Notes: generated by a model from the letters alone, not told the origin. A DNA stretch of 37,200 nt from Arcobacter sp. (GCA_002685075.1 NYWO01000007.1:1-37200); one strand, 5' to 3'; counted from the first letter of the stretch, positions 18,887 through 28,886 are shown. Numbers and translations are program-made.

Positions 18887-19762
18887 ATGGCAATTAATAT
18901 AACTAAGAATAATTTTATAGTTATAAAAACATTATTTGAAAATAAATATATAACTAAGAGTACTTTTAAAAACAAAAAACTCTTAAGTGCATTATTAGCT
19001 TGCAATAGTATATCAATTAGCGAAGAAAGACCTGCAAAAATATACTTAAATGATGAAAAAGCACTCTTAGGTATGATAAAGGCAAATGGATATAATGTAA
19101 CATCTTTAAAAGATATAGAGCACTTTATAAATCAAGAAGAAAAACCTAAAAGTCGAGATGATGTATCAAATGATTATTCAGATACAAAAAGAGTAGAATC
19201 AAAAAGTTTTAATGGCTTGATGATAGCTGTATTAGATAAGTTAGAAGTTACTTTTAATAATGAAAAAGAATACCTATATCCTAATATGCTTGGAACTGGC
19301 TTGTTTTTGCACTATTCTTCAAAGTTAGAATTACCTGATGATGTGATTGTTGTAGGAGTAGAAAATCCTCAAGTAGTATGGCAAATCAAAAAGTACAAAT
19401 ATTTATTTACTCAAAATAAAAAGTATCTGTTTTTATCAATTAGTGAGTATAAAACAAACTATCAATATAAGTGGCTTGAAACTTTTAAAGGAGAGTATAT
19501 ACACTTTGGAGATTTTGATTTAGCAGGAATTAATATCTATTTGAACACTATTATTCCAAGACTAAAAAAGTGTAAAAAACACTCTTTTTTAATTCCTGAA
19601 AATATTTATACACTTATAAAAGAAAAGGATTATAAAAAAGATTATTCACATCAAACAAAATATGAAAATATAGAATCAAAAGATGATTTTATATTACAAG
19701 AATTAATAGGTTTTATTAAAACTAATAAAATAACTCTTGAGCAAGAAATGCTAAGCAATTAA
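18887..19762 (+). CDS. jetD: Wadjet nuclease subunit JetD
   Basis: A 291-residue protein with the Toprim nuclease fold of the DUF2220/JetD C-terminal domain, the subunit that cuts circular plasmid DNA once JetABC has extruded it. The conserved acidic residues are E159 in GVENPQVVW and D209 and D211 in HFGDFDLAGINIY; the protein ends in the family-typical ITLEQEML. The N-terminal ~90 residues look like a helical/winged-helix arm for binding DNA or JetC. It is shorter than JetD proteins I recall (~350-400 residues), mostly through a compact N-terminal part. The ATG is 13 bases downstream of the jetC stop. No later gene belongs to the unit. Confidence 0.83.
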   Translation: MAINITKNNFIVIKTLFENKYITKSTFKNKKLLSALLACNSISISEERPAKIYLNDEKALLGMIKANGYNVTSLKDIEHFINQEEKPKSRDDVSNDYSDTKRVESKSFNGLMIAVLDKLEVTFNNEKEYLYPNMLGTGLFLHYSSKLELPDDVIVVGVENPQVVWQIKKYKYLFTQNKKYLFLSISEYKTNYQYKWLETFKGEYIHFGDFDLAGINIYLNTIIPRLKKCKKHSFLIPENIYTLIKEKDYKKDYSHQTKYENIESKDDFILQELIGFIKTNKITLEQEMLSN

Positions 19763-19883
19763 AATTTATTTGATACATGCTACTAATGAATTTCTTCCTT
19801 AATATCCTATTTTTAGGGTAGTTCTTAATTTTTTGTTCCTTACTTTTTTATTGATATTTTTTTCTTAATTAGTTTATTTACAA

Positions 19884-19899
19884 TATAATTAGTTATAAT
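19884..19899 (+). promoter_or_regulatory. Two tandem -10 boxes
   Basis: TATAAT occurs at 19884-19889 and again at 19894-19899, 38-53 bases before the TTG start of the hemerythrin/GGDEF/EAL gene. The ten-base phasing may give two alternative starts. Confidence 0.45.
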
Positions 19900-19936
19900 A
19901 GAATAATCATTTATTTAAATAATTTAGGAGCTCTTA

Positions 19937-22900
19937 TTGAACATTATTGACATATTTCCTTGGGATGAACAGTTTAATACAGGATTAAAGGAAGTTGATA
20001 ATCAGCATAGAAAACTAGTAGAAATTCTTAATCATTTAGCAAGTAGTATTGCTTATAATGCAACAGAAGATGCTCTTAATAATATTTTCGATGAATTAAC
20101 TAGCTATACCATCTATCATTTTGAAACAGAAGAGTCAATTTGGAAGCATTATTTACCTAACGATCCACTTGATAGTAAACATCAAGATATTCACAAAAGT
20201 TTTGTAAATACTGTTTTAAAACTTAAAAGTAAGCAAAATTCAAAACCTCTTTGTGAATTAGCTGAAGAAGCACTTGGATTCTTAACTCGTTGGTTAGCGT
20301 CACATATTTTAGAAACTGACAGACATATGGCATATATTGTTCTTGCATTAAAAGATGGTTTTAATTTAGATGAGGCTAAATTACGAGCAGATAAACAAAT
20401 GAACGGCTCAACTCGTTTACTTATTGATATAATTTTATCAATTTATAGTACTTTATCTTCAAACACTCTATATTTGATGCGTGAACTTAAATCTTATCAA
20501 AACCTTGAACAAAAAGTTGATAATCAAGAGAGATATAAAGATTTACTTTTAGAACTTTCTACGGATTTAATAAATTTACCAACTGAGGATATTAATTCTA
20601 ATATTCAAAAAACATTGGAGAAAACCTCTACTTTTCTAGGTACAGATAGAGCATATATTTTTGATTATGATTTTAATGCTAAAACAACTACAAATACTTA
20701 TGAATGGTGTATAGAAGGAATTACACCACACATCGAAGAATTGAAAGATGTTTCAATGGAGTTTATTCCAGGATGGCCTGAAACTCATTTAAAAGGTGAG
20801 TACGTTTTAATACAGGACTTAAGTTTAGTTAAAGGACCTATCCATAAGATTCTATCTCCTCAAGGGATTAAAAGTCTTATTACTTTTCCGCTTTTTAAGA
20901 ATTCAAAATGTATGGGATTTGTAGGCTTTGATGCTGTAAATGAAAAACATTATTTTTCCTTAAATGAAATTAAATTATTAGAGCTTTTTTCAAAATTACT
21001 CAGTAATATTGTAAGTCGTAGAGACAATGAATGTAAACTTTCACATGAACGTATAGAGTTACAAAAAAGTGAAGAGCGATTTTCTTTAGCTATGAAAGGT
21101 GCCAATGATGGTTTATGGGATTGGAAGCTAGGAACAGATGAAGTTTATTATTCGCCTAGATGGAAAAGTATGCTTGGATATGAAGATAATGAGATTAAAA
21201 ATAGCTTCAAAGTATGGGAAAAATTAATTCATCCTGATGATAAAGAGATAATTTTAAATCAAATACAAGATTATCTTGATGAAAAGAGTAACAGGTTTGA
21301 AGCAGAGATACGTATGCAGCATAAAGATGGACATTATATCTTTATTTTAACACGTGCTTTTTTGTCGAAAAATAGAGATAATCAAGCTATTCGTTTAGTC
21401 GGAACGCATGTGGATATAACAGAATCTAAAAAAATAAAAGCATTTGATGATCAAAATGCAAGAATTTTAAAAATGATTGCAACAGGAGTAATCGCTTCAA
21501 AAGTTTATGATGAAATAGCTCTTATGTATGAAGCTAAATATCCTGGTATGAGATGTTCTTTACTAGAATTAAAAGATGGTGTTTTATTACACGGTGGAGC
21601 ACCTAGCATGCCTAAGGAGTATTGTGATGCTATACATGGACTTAAAAATGGTCCAGAAGTAGGTTCTTGTGGACGGTCAACATATTTAGGAGTTCGTACA
21701 TTAGTTGAAGACATTAAAACAGATTCCAAATGGACAAATATTAAAGATGCAGCACTTCCTCATGGAATGCGTTCTTGTTGGTTAGAACCAATTAAAGATT
21801 CATTAGGAAAAGTTCTTGGTGCTTTTGGAATGTATTATAATTATCCAGCATTGCCTAATGAAAAAGAATTAGAGGATTTAATATCAGCAGCAAATCTTGC
21901 AAGTATAGTTATGGAACGAGATCAAACATCTAAACGTATTTTTAAAGCTGAAAAGAAATTAAAAAAACATGATAAATATTTACAATCTATAATAGATGGT
22001 ATAAATGATCCAATACTAGTAATTAAAGAAGATTACACCGTTGAATTAATGAATAAAAGTGTTAAAAATTCTTTACATAACCTTAAGTTTGCAAATCCAA
22101 AATATCCAAAGTGTTATGAAATTTCACATAATCGAGCAACACCATGTGATGAGAGTGAACACCTTTGTCCTTTAAGAGATGTTATTAAAAGTAGACAACA
22201 TACAACTGTTGTCCATAATCATAAGACAAAAGATGGAGAAGATTGTTTTGTAGAGCTTTCAGCAAGTCCTTTATTTGATGAGAATAAAAATTGTATAGGT
22301 ATCATTGAAGCTTCTAGAGATATAACAAGACACTTAAGTACACAAGATGAGTTAAAAAAACAAAAAAATATTTTAGATTATCAAGCTCATCATGATGCAT
22401 TAACAAATTTACCAAATAGAGTTCTTTTTAATGATAGATTAACTCAAGCAATAGAAGAAGCAAAACGTAATAAAACAAATGTTGCTTTACTTTTTATAGA
22501 TTTAGATCACTTTAAAGAGATAAATGATTCATTAGGTCATGAAATAGGTGATGAAGTTTTAAAAGTTGTTAGTACTAGGCTAAAAGAAGTTGTAAGAGAA
22601 AAAGATACCGTTGCAAGATTAGGAGGAGATGAGTTTACTGTTATTATAGAAGAATTATTTGAAGCACAAAATGTTTCTATTATCGCAAGTAAGATAATAG
22701 AAACATTATCTACACCAATTATTAATAATAATAATACTCTTTATATTTCATGTAGTATAGGAATAAGTATCTATCCAGAAGATGGAGTTTCTCCTAGTGA
22801 TCTTTTGAAATATGCAGATTCTGCTATGTATAAAGCAAAAAATGAAGGTCGAAGTAACTATCAGTACTATAATTCAACACTTACCCAACTTGCTTTTGAA

Positions 22901-23695
22901 AGAGTTGTAATGGAAACTAGTTTAAGAACAGCATTAGAAAATGAAGAGTTTGTCATTTTTTATCAACCTCAAGTTAATGCTATTACAAATAAGATTGTAG
23001 GAATGGAAGCCTTAGTAAGATGGGAACATCCTACAATGGGGCTAGTATCTCCAACTAAATTTATTCCTCTTGCAGAATCAACAGGACTAATAGTTGAACT
23101 AGATAGATTAGTTATGAAAATAGCAATGACTCAATTTACTCTTTGGTATAAATCAGGATTAAAACCTGGTAAACTTGCTATGAATCTTGCAATAAAACAA
23201 TTAAAGAAATATGACTTTATAGATACTCTTCAAGACTTAATCAAAGAAACAAAATGTAAACCTGAATGGATTGAACTTGAAGTAGCTGAAGGTCAAATTA
23301 TGACCAATCCAGAAGAAGCTATTAAAACATTACAACAAATAAGTGATATGGGAATAGAAATTTCAGTAGATGATTTTGGAACTGGATATTCATCTTTAGC
23401 ATATCTTAAAAGATTACCTATAGATAAACTAAAGATCGATCAAACATTTATACGAGATTTACCAGGAGATGAAGAAGATGAAGCCATTACGAAAGCTGTT
23501 ATAGCATTAGCTCATAGTTTAAGCTTAAAAGTAATTGCAGAAGGTGTTGAAACAAAAAAACAAAGAGACTTTATAGTTGGAAATAAATGTGAGAATATTC
23601 AAGGATACTTTTATTATAAACCTATTCCTTCTGATGATATAGAAAAAATATTAATATTTGAATTGAATTTACAGAATAAGGAAAATATGAACTAA
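19937..23695 (+). CDS. Hemerythrin-GAF-PAS-GAF-PAS-GGDEF-EAL signalling protein
   Basis: A 1,252-residue cytoplasmic protein for cyclic-di-GMP turnover. A bacteriohemerythrin domain (5-135) has all seven iron ligands at standard spacing: H24, H61, E65, H82, H86, H123, D128. Then come a GAF-like domain (about 200-360), a PAS (about 380-500, GANDGLWDWKLGTDEVYYS), a second GAF-like domain (about 505-660) and a PAS (about 665-790, with Cys-rich motifs CDESEHLCPL). The GGDEF motif is intact at 896-900 and the EAL motif at 1024-1026, with DDFGTGYSSL and KIDQTFI, so both activities may exist. TTG start with TAGGAG six bases upstream. The hemerythrin suggests oxygen or redox input. A 10-bp hairpin follows the gene. 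Confidence 0.93.
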   Translation: MNIIDIFPWDEQFNTGLKEVDNQHRKLVEILNHLASSIAYNATEDALNNIFDELTSYTIYHFETEESIWKHYLPNDPLDSKHQDIHKSFVNTVLKLKSKQNSKPLCELAEEALGFLTRWLASHILETDRHMAYIVLALKDGFNLDEAKLRADKQMNGSTRLLIDIILSIYSTLSSNTLYLMRELKSYQNLEQKVDNQERYKDLLLELSTDLINLPTEDINSNIQKTLEKTSTFLGTDRAYIFDYDFNAKTTTNTYEWCIEGITPHIEELKDVSMEFIPGWPETHLKGEYVLIQDLSLVKGPIHKILSPQGIKSLITFPLFKNSKCMGFVGFDAVNEKHYFSLNEIKLLELFSKLLSNIVSRRDNECKLSHERIELQKSEERFSLAMKGANDGLWDWKLGTDEVYYSPRWKSMLGYEDNEIKNSFKVWEKLIHPDDKEIILNQIQDYLDEKSNRFEAEIRMQHKDGHYIFILTRAFLSKNRDNQAIRLVGTHVDITESKKIKAFDDQNARILKMIATGVIASKVYDEIALMYEAKYPGMRCSLLELKDGVLLHGGAPSMPKEYCDAIHGLKNGPEVGSCGRSTYLGVRTLVEDIKTDSKWTNIKDAALPHGMRSCWLEPIKDSLGKVLGAFGMYYNYPALPNEKELEDLISAANLASIVMERDQTSKRIFKAEKKLKKHDKYLQSIIDGINDPILVIKEDYTVELMNKSVKNSLHNLKFANPKYPKCYEISHNRATPCDESEHLCPLRDVIKSRQHTTVVHNHKTKDGEDCFVELSASPLFDENKNCIGIIEASRDITRHLSTQDELKKQKNILDYQAHHDALTNLPNRVLFNDRLTQAIEEAKRNKTNVALLFIDLDHFKEINDSLGHEIGDEVLKVVSTRLKEVVREKDTVARLGGDEFTVIIEELFEAQNVSIIASKIIETLSTPIINNNNTLYISCSIGISIYPEDGVSPSDLLKYADSAMYKAKNEGRSNYQYYNSTLTQLAFERVVMETSLRTALENEEFVIFYQPQVNAITNKIVGMEALVRWEHPTMGLVSPTKFIPLAESTGLIVELDRLVMKIAMTQFTLWYKSGLKPGKLAMNLAIKQLKKYDFIDTLQDLIKETKCKPEWIELEVAEGQIMTNPEEAIKTLQQISDMGIEISVDDFGTGYSSLAYLKRLPIDKLKIDQTFIRDLPGDEEDEAITKAVIALAHSLSLKVIAEGVETKKQRDFIVGNKCENIQGYFYYKPIPSDDIEKILIFELNLQNKENMN

Positions 23696-23708
23696 GTTAT
23701 CAAGACGC

Positions 23709-23740
23709 TAGTTATATATAAACAAAATCATATATAACTA
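23709..23740 (+). terminator. Hairpin terminator after the GGDEF-EAL gene
   Basis: TAGTTATATA at 23709-23718 pairs perfectly with TATATAACTA at 23731-23740 around a 12-base loop and is followed by TTTTGTTT. The stem is AT-rich but the T-run supports a terminator. Confidence 0.6.
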
Positions 23741-23793
23741 TTTTGTTTGCTTCTATGTGTTTATCCTTTTGTAATAATTTCACTATTTATTAT

Positions 23794-23800
23794 AAGGAGG
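23794..23800 (+). other. Shine-Dalgarno-like sequence with no gene
   Basis: AAGGAGG at 23794-23800 is the strongest ribosome-binding consensus of the intergenic stretch, but no usable start codon with an open frame follows within 20 bases. It may be the remains of a lost gene start at the left edge of the defence cluster, or chance. Confidence 0.3.
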
Positions 23801-23899
23801 AACAAAAAAATTACATTTTATTGATATAAAAATTATTATTTTGTAATTAAAATAAGGGTATTATAATTTCTAATAATAAAAATACTTGGAATATTCGCA

Positions 23900-26230
23900 A
23901 TGACTGAATCTGACACACGTTCAAAACTTATTGACCCAAAAATAAAAGAATCAACTTGGAATGAAAATAATATTACACGTGAGTATTATTTTACAGATGG
24001 TAGAAAACTTATTGGTGGTAAAAGAGGTAAGAGGTATTATGTTGATTATTTATTAACATATAAAAATACCAACCTTGCAATAATTGAAGCTAAGGCAGAT
24101 ACAAAAGACCCTCTTGATGGATTACAACAATCAATCAACTACGCCCAAAAACTAAGAATAGATTTTGTCTACTCGACAAATGGATTAAAAATATATGAGC
24201 ACTCACTAGTTGATGGTAAGGGAAGATATATTAAAGAGTATCCAACACCACAAGAGTTATTTGATAGAAAATTTGGACAAATAGAAGAAAAAAAAGAGAA
24301 TATTATTACATATCCCTTCCATATTGAAGGGAATATGAAACCAAGATTTTATCAACAAATTGCTATTCAAAAATCTATAGAAGCAGTTGCAAATGACAAA
24401 AAAAGGATTTTACTCACCCTTGCAACAGGTACAGGAAAAACTTATATATCTTTTCAAATAGTGTATAGACTTTTTCAATCTAAATGGAATATTGATAAAA
24501 AAGATAGAAGACCAAGAGTTTTATTCCTAGCAGATAGAAATGTACTTGCAGACCAAGCTTATAATACTTTTAATCCTTTGGAAAAAGACATTATAAGATT
24601 AAATGGAAAAGAGATTAAAAAAAGAGGTGGTAAAGTTCCTACCAATGCTAATATATTTTTTGCAATTTACCAATCAATAGCTGAGCGAAAGTCTGATGAA
24701 TCTGATGATGAAAATGATGTAACTGCATACTATAAACAATACCCATCTAATTTTTTTGATTTAGTAGTTATTGATGAGTGTCATAGAGGAAGTGCTAATA
24801 ATGATAGTTCATGGAGAGATATTTTAAATCACTTTGAAAGTGCTGTTCATTTAGGACTTACCGCAACACCCAAAAGAGATGATAATGGTGATACCTATGA
24901 ATATTTTGGAGAACCAATCTATGAATACTCTTTAAAAGATGGAATTAATGATGGATTCCTAACACCATATAAAGTAAAAAGAGTTCAAACAAATATTGAT
25001 GAATATAAGTTTGACCCAAATGATATTATAGAGGGTGAACTTGAAGAAAATATAGTAAAACTTGAACAGTTTGAAAAACAAGTAATTATTCCTAAAAGAA
25101 CAAAACTAATTGCAAAAACTATTTTAGAAAATATGAATACTATGGATAAAACAATAATCTTTTGTGTAAATCAAAAACACGCAATGGATATGAAAGTAGC
25201 TATTGATAAATATAAAACTATAAAAGATAGTAACTACTGTGTAAGAGTGACTTCTGATGAAGGTGATATAGGAAGAGATTTTTTAGAAGCTTTTCAAAAT
25301 AATGATAAAGATATACCTACAATACTTACAAGCTCAAAAATGCTTACAACAGGGGTTGATGCTAAAAATGTACGAAATGTAGTTTTAACTGCTCCTATTA
25401 AATCAATGACAGAGTTTAAACAGATAATTGGACGTGGTACAAGAGTATTTGATGGGAAAGATTTCTTTACTATTATAGATTTTGTAGGTGCAACAAATCT
25501 GTTCTATGATAAAGCTTGGGATGATGACCCTTTAAGTGTTGATATTAAATCAACAACTATAGATAAAAAAGAAAAAACTTCTTCAAAAGAAGATGAATAT
25601 ATCTCAAGTAATACAAATGAAGACATAGTAAGTGATATAGATGTTGAATATGGAAATCAAAAAGTTACGATTGATATTAAGGGGAAAAAATTAAAAGTTA
25701 TCAATATTGAAACAACATATGTTGGAATAGATGGAGTACCTCTTAAAACGCAAGAGTATTTAGAACTTCTTATTGGAGTTCTTGGTAAGTTTTATAATGA
25801 TGAAAATGGATTAAGAGCTATTTGGTCAAATCCAACAAATAGAAAAGATTTATTAAATCAATTAAGAGAGATGAATATAGATGAATCTCAACTTGAAGAC
25901 TTAAAAGTTATCTTTGAAGCAGAACATTCTGATATATACGATGTATTAGCTCATATCTCTTTTAACCTTGATATTAAAACTAGAGCTGAGAGAGTACTAA
26001 ATGTTGAGAACTCTGAATTTGTAGAAAAATATCATAACGATAAAGCCAAAGAATTTATAGAGTTTATTTTAAATAGATACCAAAAAGATGGTGTCAAAGA
26101 GTTGGATGATACAAACCTTTCAACACTTGTAAAACTAAGTAGTATAGATAGAAGTGAGTTAAAAGATTCATTTGGTAAGTTTAGTATTAGAGATGAGTAT
26201 TTTGGATTACAGAGGGAGATTTATAAATGA
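23900..26230 (+). CDS. hsdR: Type I restriction enzyme R subunit HsdR
   Basis: A 776-residue motor-nuclease subunit that pulls DNA and cuts it far from the recognition site. The N-terminus MTESDTRSKLIDP is a type I R-subunit start. The PD-(D/E)xK nuclease has D49 in VDYLL and E63-A-K65 in IIEAKAD. The SF2 motor has Walker A ATGTGKT (175-181), DECH (292-295), LTATP, and the late motifs TGVDAKNVRNVV and IGRGTRVFDGKDF. The C-terminal ~150 residues resemble the EcoEI R C-terminal domain. The ATG at 23900 has a weak ribosome binding site. The stop overlaps the DUF1016 gene start by four bases (ATGA). hsdM is separated from it by about 4.4 kb of other defence genes. Confidence 0.95.
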   Translation: MTESDTRSKLIDPKIKESTWNENNITREYYFTDGRKLIGGKRGKRYYVDYLLTYKNTNLAIIEAKADTKDPLDGLQQSINYAQKLRIDFVYSTNGLKIYEHSLVDGKGRYIKEYPTPQELFDRKFGQIEEKKENIITYPFHIEGNMKPRFYQQIAIQKSIEAVANDKKRILLTLATGTGKTYISFQIVYRLFQSKWNIDKKDRRPRVLFLADRNVLADQAYNTFNPLEKDIIRLNGKEIKKRGGKVPTNANIFFAIYQSIAERKSDESDDENDVTAYYKQYPSNFFDLVVIDECHRGSANNDSSWRDILNHFESAVHLGLTATPKRDDNGDTYEYFGEPIYEYSLKDGINDGFLTPYKVKRVQTNIDEYKFDPNDIIEGELEENIVKLEQFEKQVIIPKRTKLIAKTILENMNTMDKTIIFCVNQKHAMDMKVAIDKYKTIKDSNYCVRVTSDEGDIGRDFLEAFQNNDKDIPTILTSSKMLTTGVDAKNVRNVVLTAPIKSMTEFKQIIGRGTRVFDGKDFFTIIDFVGATNLFYDKAWDDDPLSVDIKSTTIDKKEKTSSKEDEYISSNTNEDIVSDIDVEYGNQKVTIDIKGKKLKVINIETTYVGIDGVPLKTQEYLELLIGVLGKFYNDENGLRAIWSNPTNRKDLLNQLREMNIDESQLEDLKVIFEAEHSDIYDVLAHISFNLDIKTRAERVLNVENSEFVEKYHNDKAKEFIEFILNRYQKDGVKELDDTNLSTLVKLSSIDRSELKDSFGKFSIRDEYFGLQREIYK

Positions 26231-27264
26231 GTGATAAATTATTAGAACAAAATAATATTAACTTTTATCAAGATATTAAATCTATCTTAAAAACCGCAAG
26301 AGACAAAACCTACAAAAAAGTAAATTTTATAATGGTAGAAGCTTATTGGAATATAGGAAAAAGAATTGTTGAGCAAGAACAAAAAGGGGAACAAAAAGCC
26401 CAATATGGTCAATATCTTATAAAAGAATTATCTCAAAAACTAACTAGTGACTTTGGCAAAGGCTTTACAAGTACAAACTTAAAAATGATGAGACAATTTT
26501 ATAATACTTTTCCAAATAGTCACACACTGTGTGACCAATTAAGTTGGAGTCATTATCGTCTTTTAATAAGAATAGAAAATGAAAATTCAAGAAATTATTA
26601 TATGAATGAATCTGTTGCGTCTACATGGAGTGTAAGAGCTTTAGAACGACAAATAGGTACCCACTATTATGAAAGACTTTTAGCAAGTAAAGAAAAACAA
26701 GATGTCATAGATGAAGCAAAAGAAAAAACAAAAGATATACTTCTAACACCAAAAGATATTATAAAAGATCCATATGTATTGGAATTTTTAGATTTAAAAG
26801 ATAATAAATCGTTTAGAGAGAGTGAACTAGAATCTTCACTTATAGAAAAAATACAAGAGTTTCTACTAGAACTAGGTCGTGGCTTTGCTTTTGTATCAAG
26901 ACAAAAAAGAATCAAAACCGATACGAGTGATTTTTATATCGACTTAGTTTTTTATAACTATCTTTTAAAATGTTTTGTAATTATTGATTTGAAAATAGGA
27001 AAACTAACTCATCAAGATATAGGTCAAATAGATATGTATGTAAATATGTACGATGAACTAGAAAAATCAAAAGATGATAACCCAACTATAGGAATAATCC
27101 TTTGCACAGATAAAGATGAAACAATAGTAAAATATTCACATATAAATGATAAAGATAATCTTTTTGTATCTAAATATCAGCTTTATTTACCAAGTGAAGA
27201 AGAGCTAAAAGAAGAGTTGGAAAAAGATATATTTGAAATAGAGTTGCAAAAGGAAGATTTATAA
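26227..27264 (+). CDS. DUF1016/YhcG-family PD-(D/E)xK nuclease
   Basis: A 345-residue protein with an N-terminal DUF1016_N domain (about 15-140: YWNIGKRIVEQEQKG, GFTSTNLKMMRQFYNTFPN) and a C-terminal PD-(D/E)xK nuclease domain. The likely catalytic set is D239 in DFYIDLVFYN and D254-L-K256 in FVIIDLKIGKL, the pattern of the YhcG group. Members of this family are frequently seen beside or inside type I restriction-modification loci. The start overlaps hsdR and the next gene begins directly after its stop, so it is one transcript with both. Its exact job in the locus is unknown; an accessory nuclease or a DNA-end sensor is an inference. Confidence 0.9.
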   Translation: MSDKLLEQNNINFYQDIKSILKTARDKTYKKVNFIMVEAYWNIGKRIVEQEQKGEQKAQYGQYLIKELSQKLTSDFGKGFTSTNLKMMRQFYNTFPNSHTLCDQLSWSHYRLLIRIENENSRNYYMNESVASTWSVRALERQIGTHYYERLLASKEKQDVIDEAKEKTKDILLTPKDIIKDPYVLEFLDLKDNKSFRESELESSLIEKIQEFLLELGRGFAFVSRQKRIKTDTSDFYIDLVFYNYLLKCFVIIDLKIGKLTHQDIGQIDMYVNMYDELEKSKDDNPTIGIILCTDKDETIVKYSHINDKDNLFVSKYQLYLPSEEELKEELEKDIFEIELQKEDL

Positions 27265-28428
27265 ATGGCAAAAATAAAACAAAATGCATTACCCCAAAAA
27301 ATGGGAGATATATATCATTATTATGTTGCTATAAAGCTTTTAGTAGATAATAACAGTTGGAATAAATGTCAAATTGAGCAATCTGGTGATATAGCTCTAT
27401 TTGACCAAGATGATAAACAAATTTATAACATTGAAGTAAAACATCATGAAAGTAAAAATGAATTAAAAGTTTATGAAGAAGAATTTTTAAAAACTTTATC
27501 AAATTGGTTTGATATCAGAAATCTTTTTAATGAAAATACTAAGTTGATTTTAATGACAACTTCTGCTATATCATCAGGTAATCCACTGGAACACTGGAGT
27601 AAATTTGATTCAAACAAAAAATATAAAACTATACAAGAAAATCAAACTAAGAATGATGAAACTTATTATGCTAATATCAATAAATATTTTCATAAAATTA
27701 ATAAAAATATTGATGAATTAAAAGAAATATTAGCAAAGTTTGATATTCAACACTCTTTACATAATATATTAGACATTAGAAATGAAATAAAGAAAACAAG
27801 TCTTCTTAGACTTTTTGGAGATAGCGAAGAAAAAAAAGATAAAGTTATTGGTGAATTATACGCTTTAATTGGGAAAGGCTTAGAAAGTAAAGATAAATGG
27901 GAAATTAAAAAAAGTGAATTTGATCAAAAACTTAAAGAATCAACAGCACTTATCCAAGATAAGATTTTAAGAACAAATAACAGTGTAAGTACAAAAAAAA
28001 TAGATACAAATATTTCAAGTTATAAAGATAAACAATTTATAAAAAAGCTTGAAAATATTAAGTTTAAAGAAGATGTTTTTCAATCAGCAATAGATGATTA
28101 TGCAAGAACAATTATTGAAGTTGAAGAAAGAATGAATTTAAGTTCTTCTTTGGAGTATGATGAACGATTAGAAAATTATGATGACAGCTTAGTGGAGCTT
28201 GTCAATGATACAAAAACAAAATTTAGATATATAAGAAATTTGACAGATATTGAAAAATCACAAGATAGCTATTTTAAAATCATGGATTCATCTAAAGTTC
28301 CATTTATGCCGGAAGAATTTGATGATCAAACAACTTTTTTTCAAAAAGGTTATCTACATCTTTTAGCAGATGATGAAGATGAGCCAAGAAAAATATATTG
28401 GTCATTGAAACCAGAGGATGAAATATGA
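27265..28428 (+). CDS. ABC-3C system effector-like protein with PD-ExK nuclease motif
   Basis: A 387-residue protein. The N-terminal ~150 residues look like a PD-(D/E)xK endonuclease of the DUF4297/Cap4 type: GDIYHYYVAIKLL, then D42 in QSGDIALF and E57-V-K59 in YNIEVKHHES. The rest is charged and helical, with a coiled-coil-like section (about 140-310), and no further motif that I recognise. It lies directly upstream of an ABC-3C middle component and a DUF3732-type ATPase, so it is the probable effector of that three-component module. It begins on the base after the DUF1016 stop, and its stop overlaps the next start by four bases (ATGA). The nuclease call is from motif spacing; the name of the family is inferred. 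Confidence 0.65.
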   Translation: MAKIKQNALPQKMGDIYHYYVAIKLLVDNNSWNKCQIEQSGDIALFDQDDKQIYNIEVKHHESKNELKVYEEEFLKTLSNWFDIRNLFNENTKLILMTTSAISSGNPLEHWSKFDSNKKYKTIQENQTKNDETYYANINKYFHKINKNIDELKEILAKFDIQHSLHNILDIRNEIKKTSLLRLFGDSEEKKDKVIGELYALIGKGLESKDKWEIKKSEFDQKLKESTALIQDKILRTNNSVSTKKIDTNISSYKDKQFIKKLENIKFKEDVFQSAIDDYARTIIEVEERMNLSSSLEYDERLENYDDSLVELVNDTKTKFRYIRNLTDIEKSQDSYFKIMDSSKVPFMPEEFDDQTTFFQKGYLHLLADDEDEPRKIYWSLKPEDEI

Positions 28429-28886
28429 ATTTAGCTAAAGCAATTTATTATAACTCAATAGCTCCTGAAAATATTAGCCAATTAGTTTTGAACATTGTTA
28501 AAGGTTTTGAAAATGCGAAAATAAGAAAACTCAATTATTTTGATTTATTCGTCATCATTCCTTTTTATAGTTACAGACCAGCACAAGAGCAATTTAAAAG
28601 AATAGTGTTTAATCAAGTAAATTCATTTCAAAGAGATATAGAAAGAAATCCAGATATTTTTTCAAACTTTAGTTTTCAATATGAAAAAAGCATCAAGCAT
28701 ATAAAGCTAGGTATTTTGTATGCTTTAGATAAAGGATGGATAAAAATGGATGAAAATATGGATATTAAAATAGATACTAAATTGAAAAGTGATAATAAAA
28801 TTATTTTTAATATGGGAAAGGTTTTTTCAACAAAATCAACAGCAAGTTTATATAATTTTTTTGAGGTGGATATAAATGTTATTTAG
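28425..28886 (+). CDS. ABC-three-component system middle component
   Basis: A 153-residue protein between a nuclease-like gene and a DUF3732-type ATPase, the place and size of the ABC-3C middle component. The sequence MNLAKAIYYNSIAPE...LNYFDLFVIIPFYSYRP, then a basic helical stretch and KHIKLGILYALDKGWIKMD, fits the small winged-helix proteins of this family that link ATPase and effector. I see no catalytic residues. It overlaps its upstream neighbour by four bases and the ATPase by 11 bases, so the three are probably translated as a block. Confidence 0.72.
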   Translation: MNLAKAIYYNSIAPENISQLVLNIVKGFENAKIRKLNYFDLFVIIPFYSYRPAQEQFKRIVFNQVNSFQRDIERNPDIFSNFSFQYEKSIKHIKLGILYALDKGWIKMDENMDIKIDTKLKSDNKIIFNMGKVFSTKSTASLYNFFEVDINVI

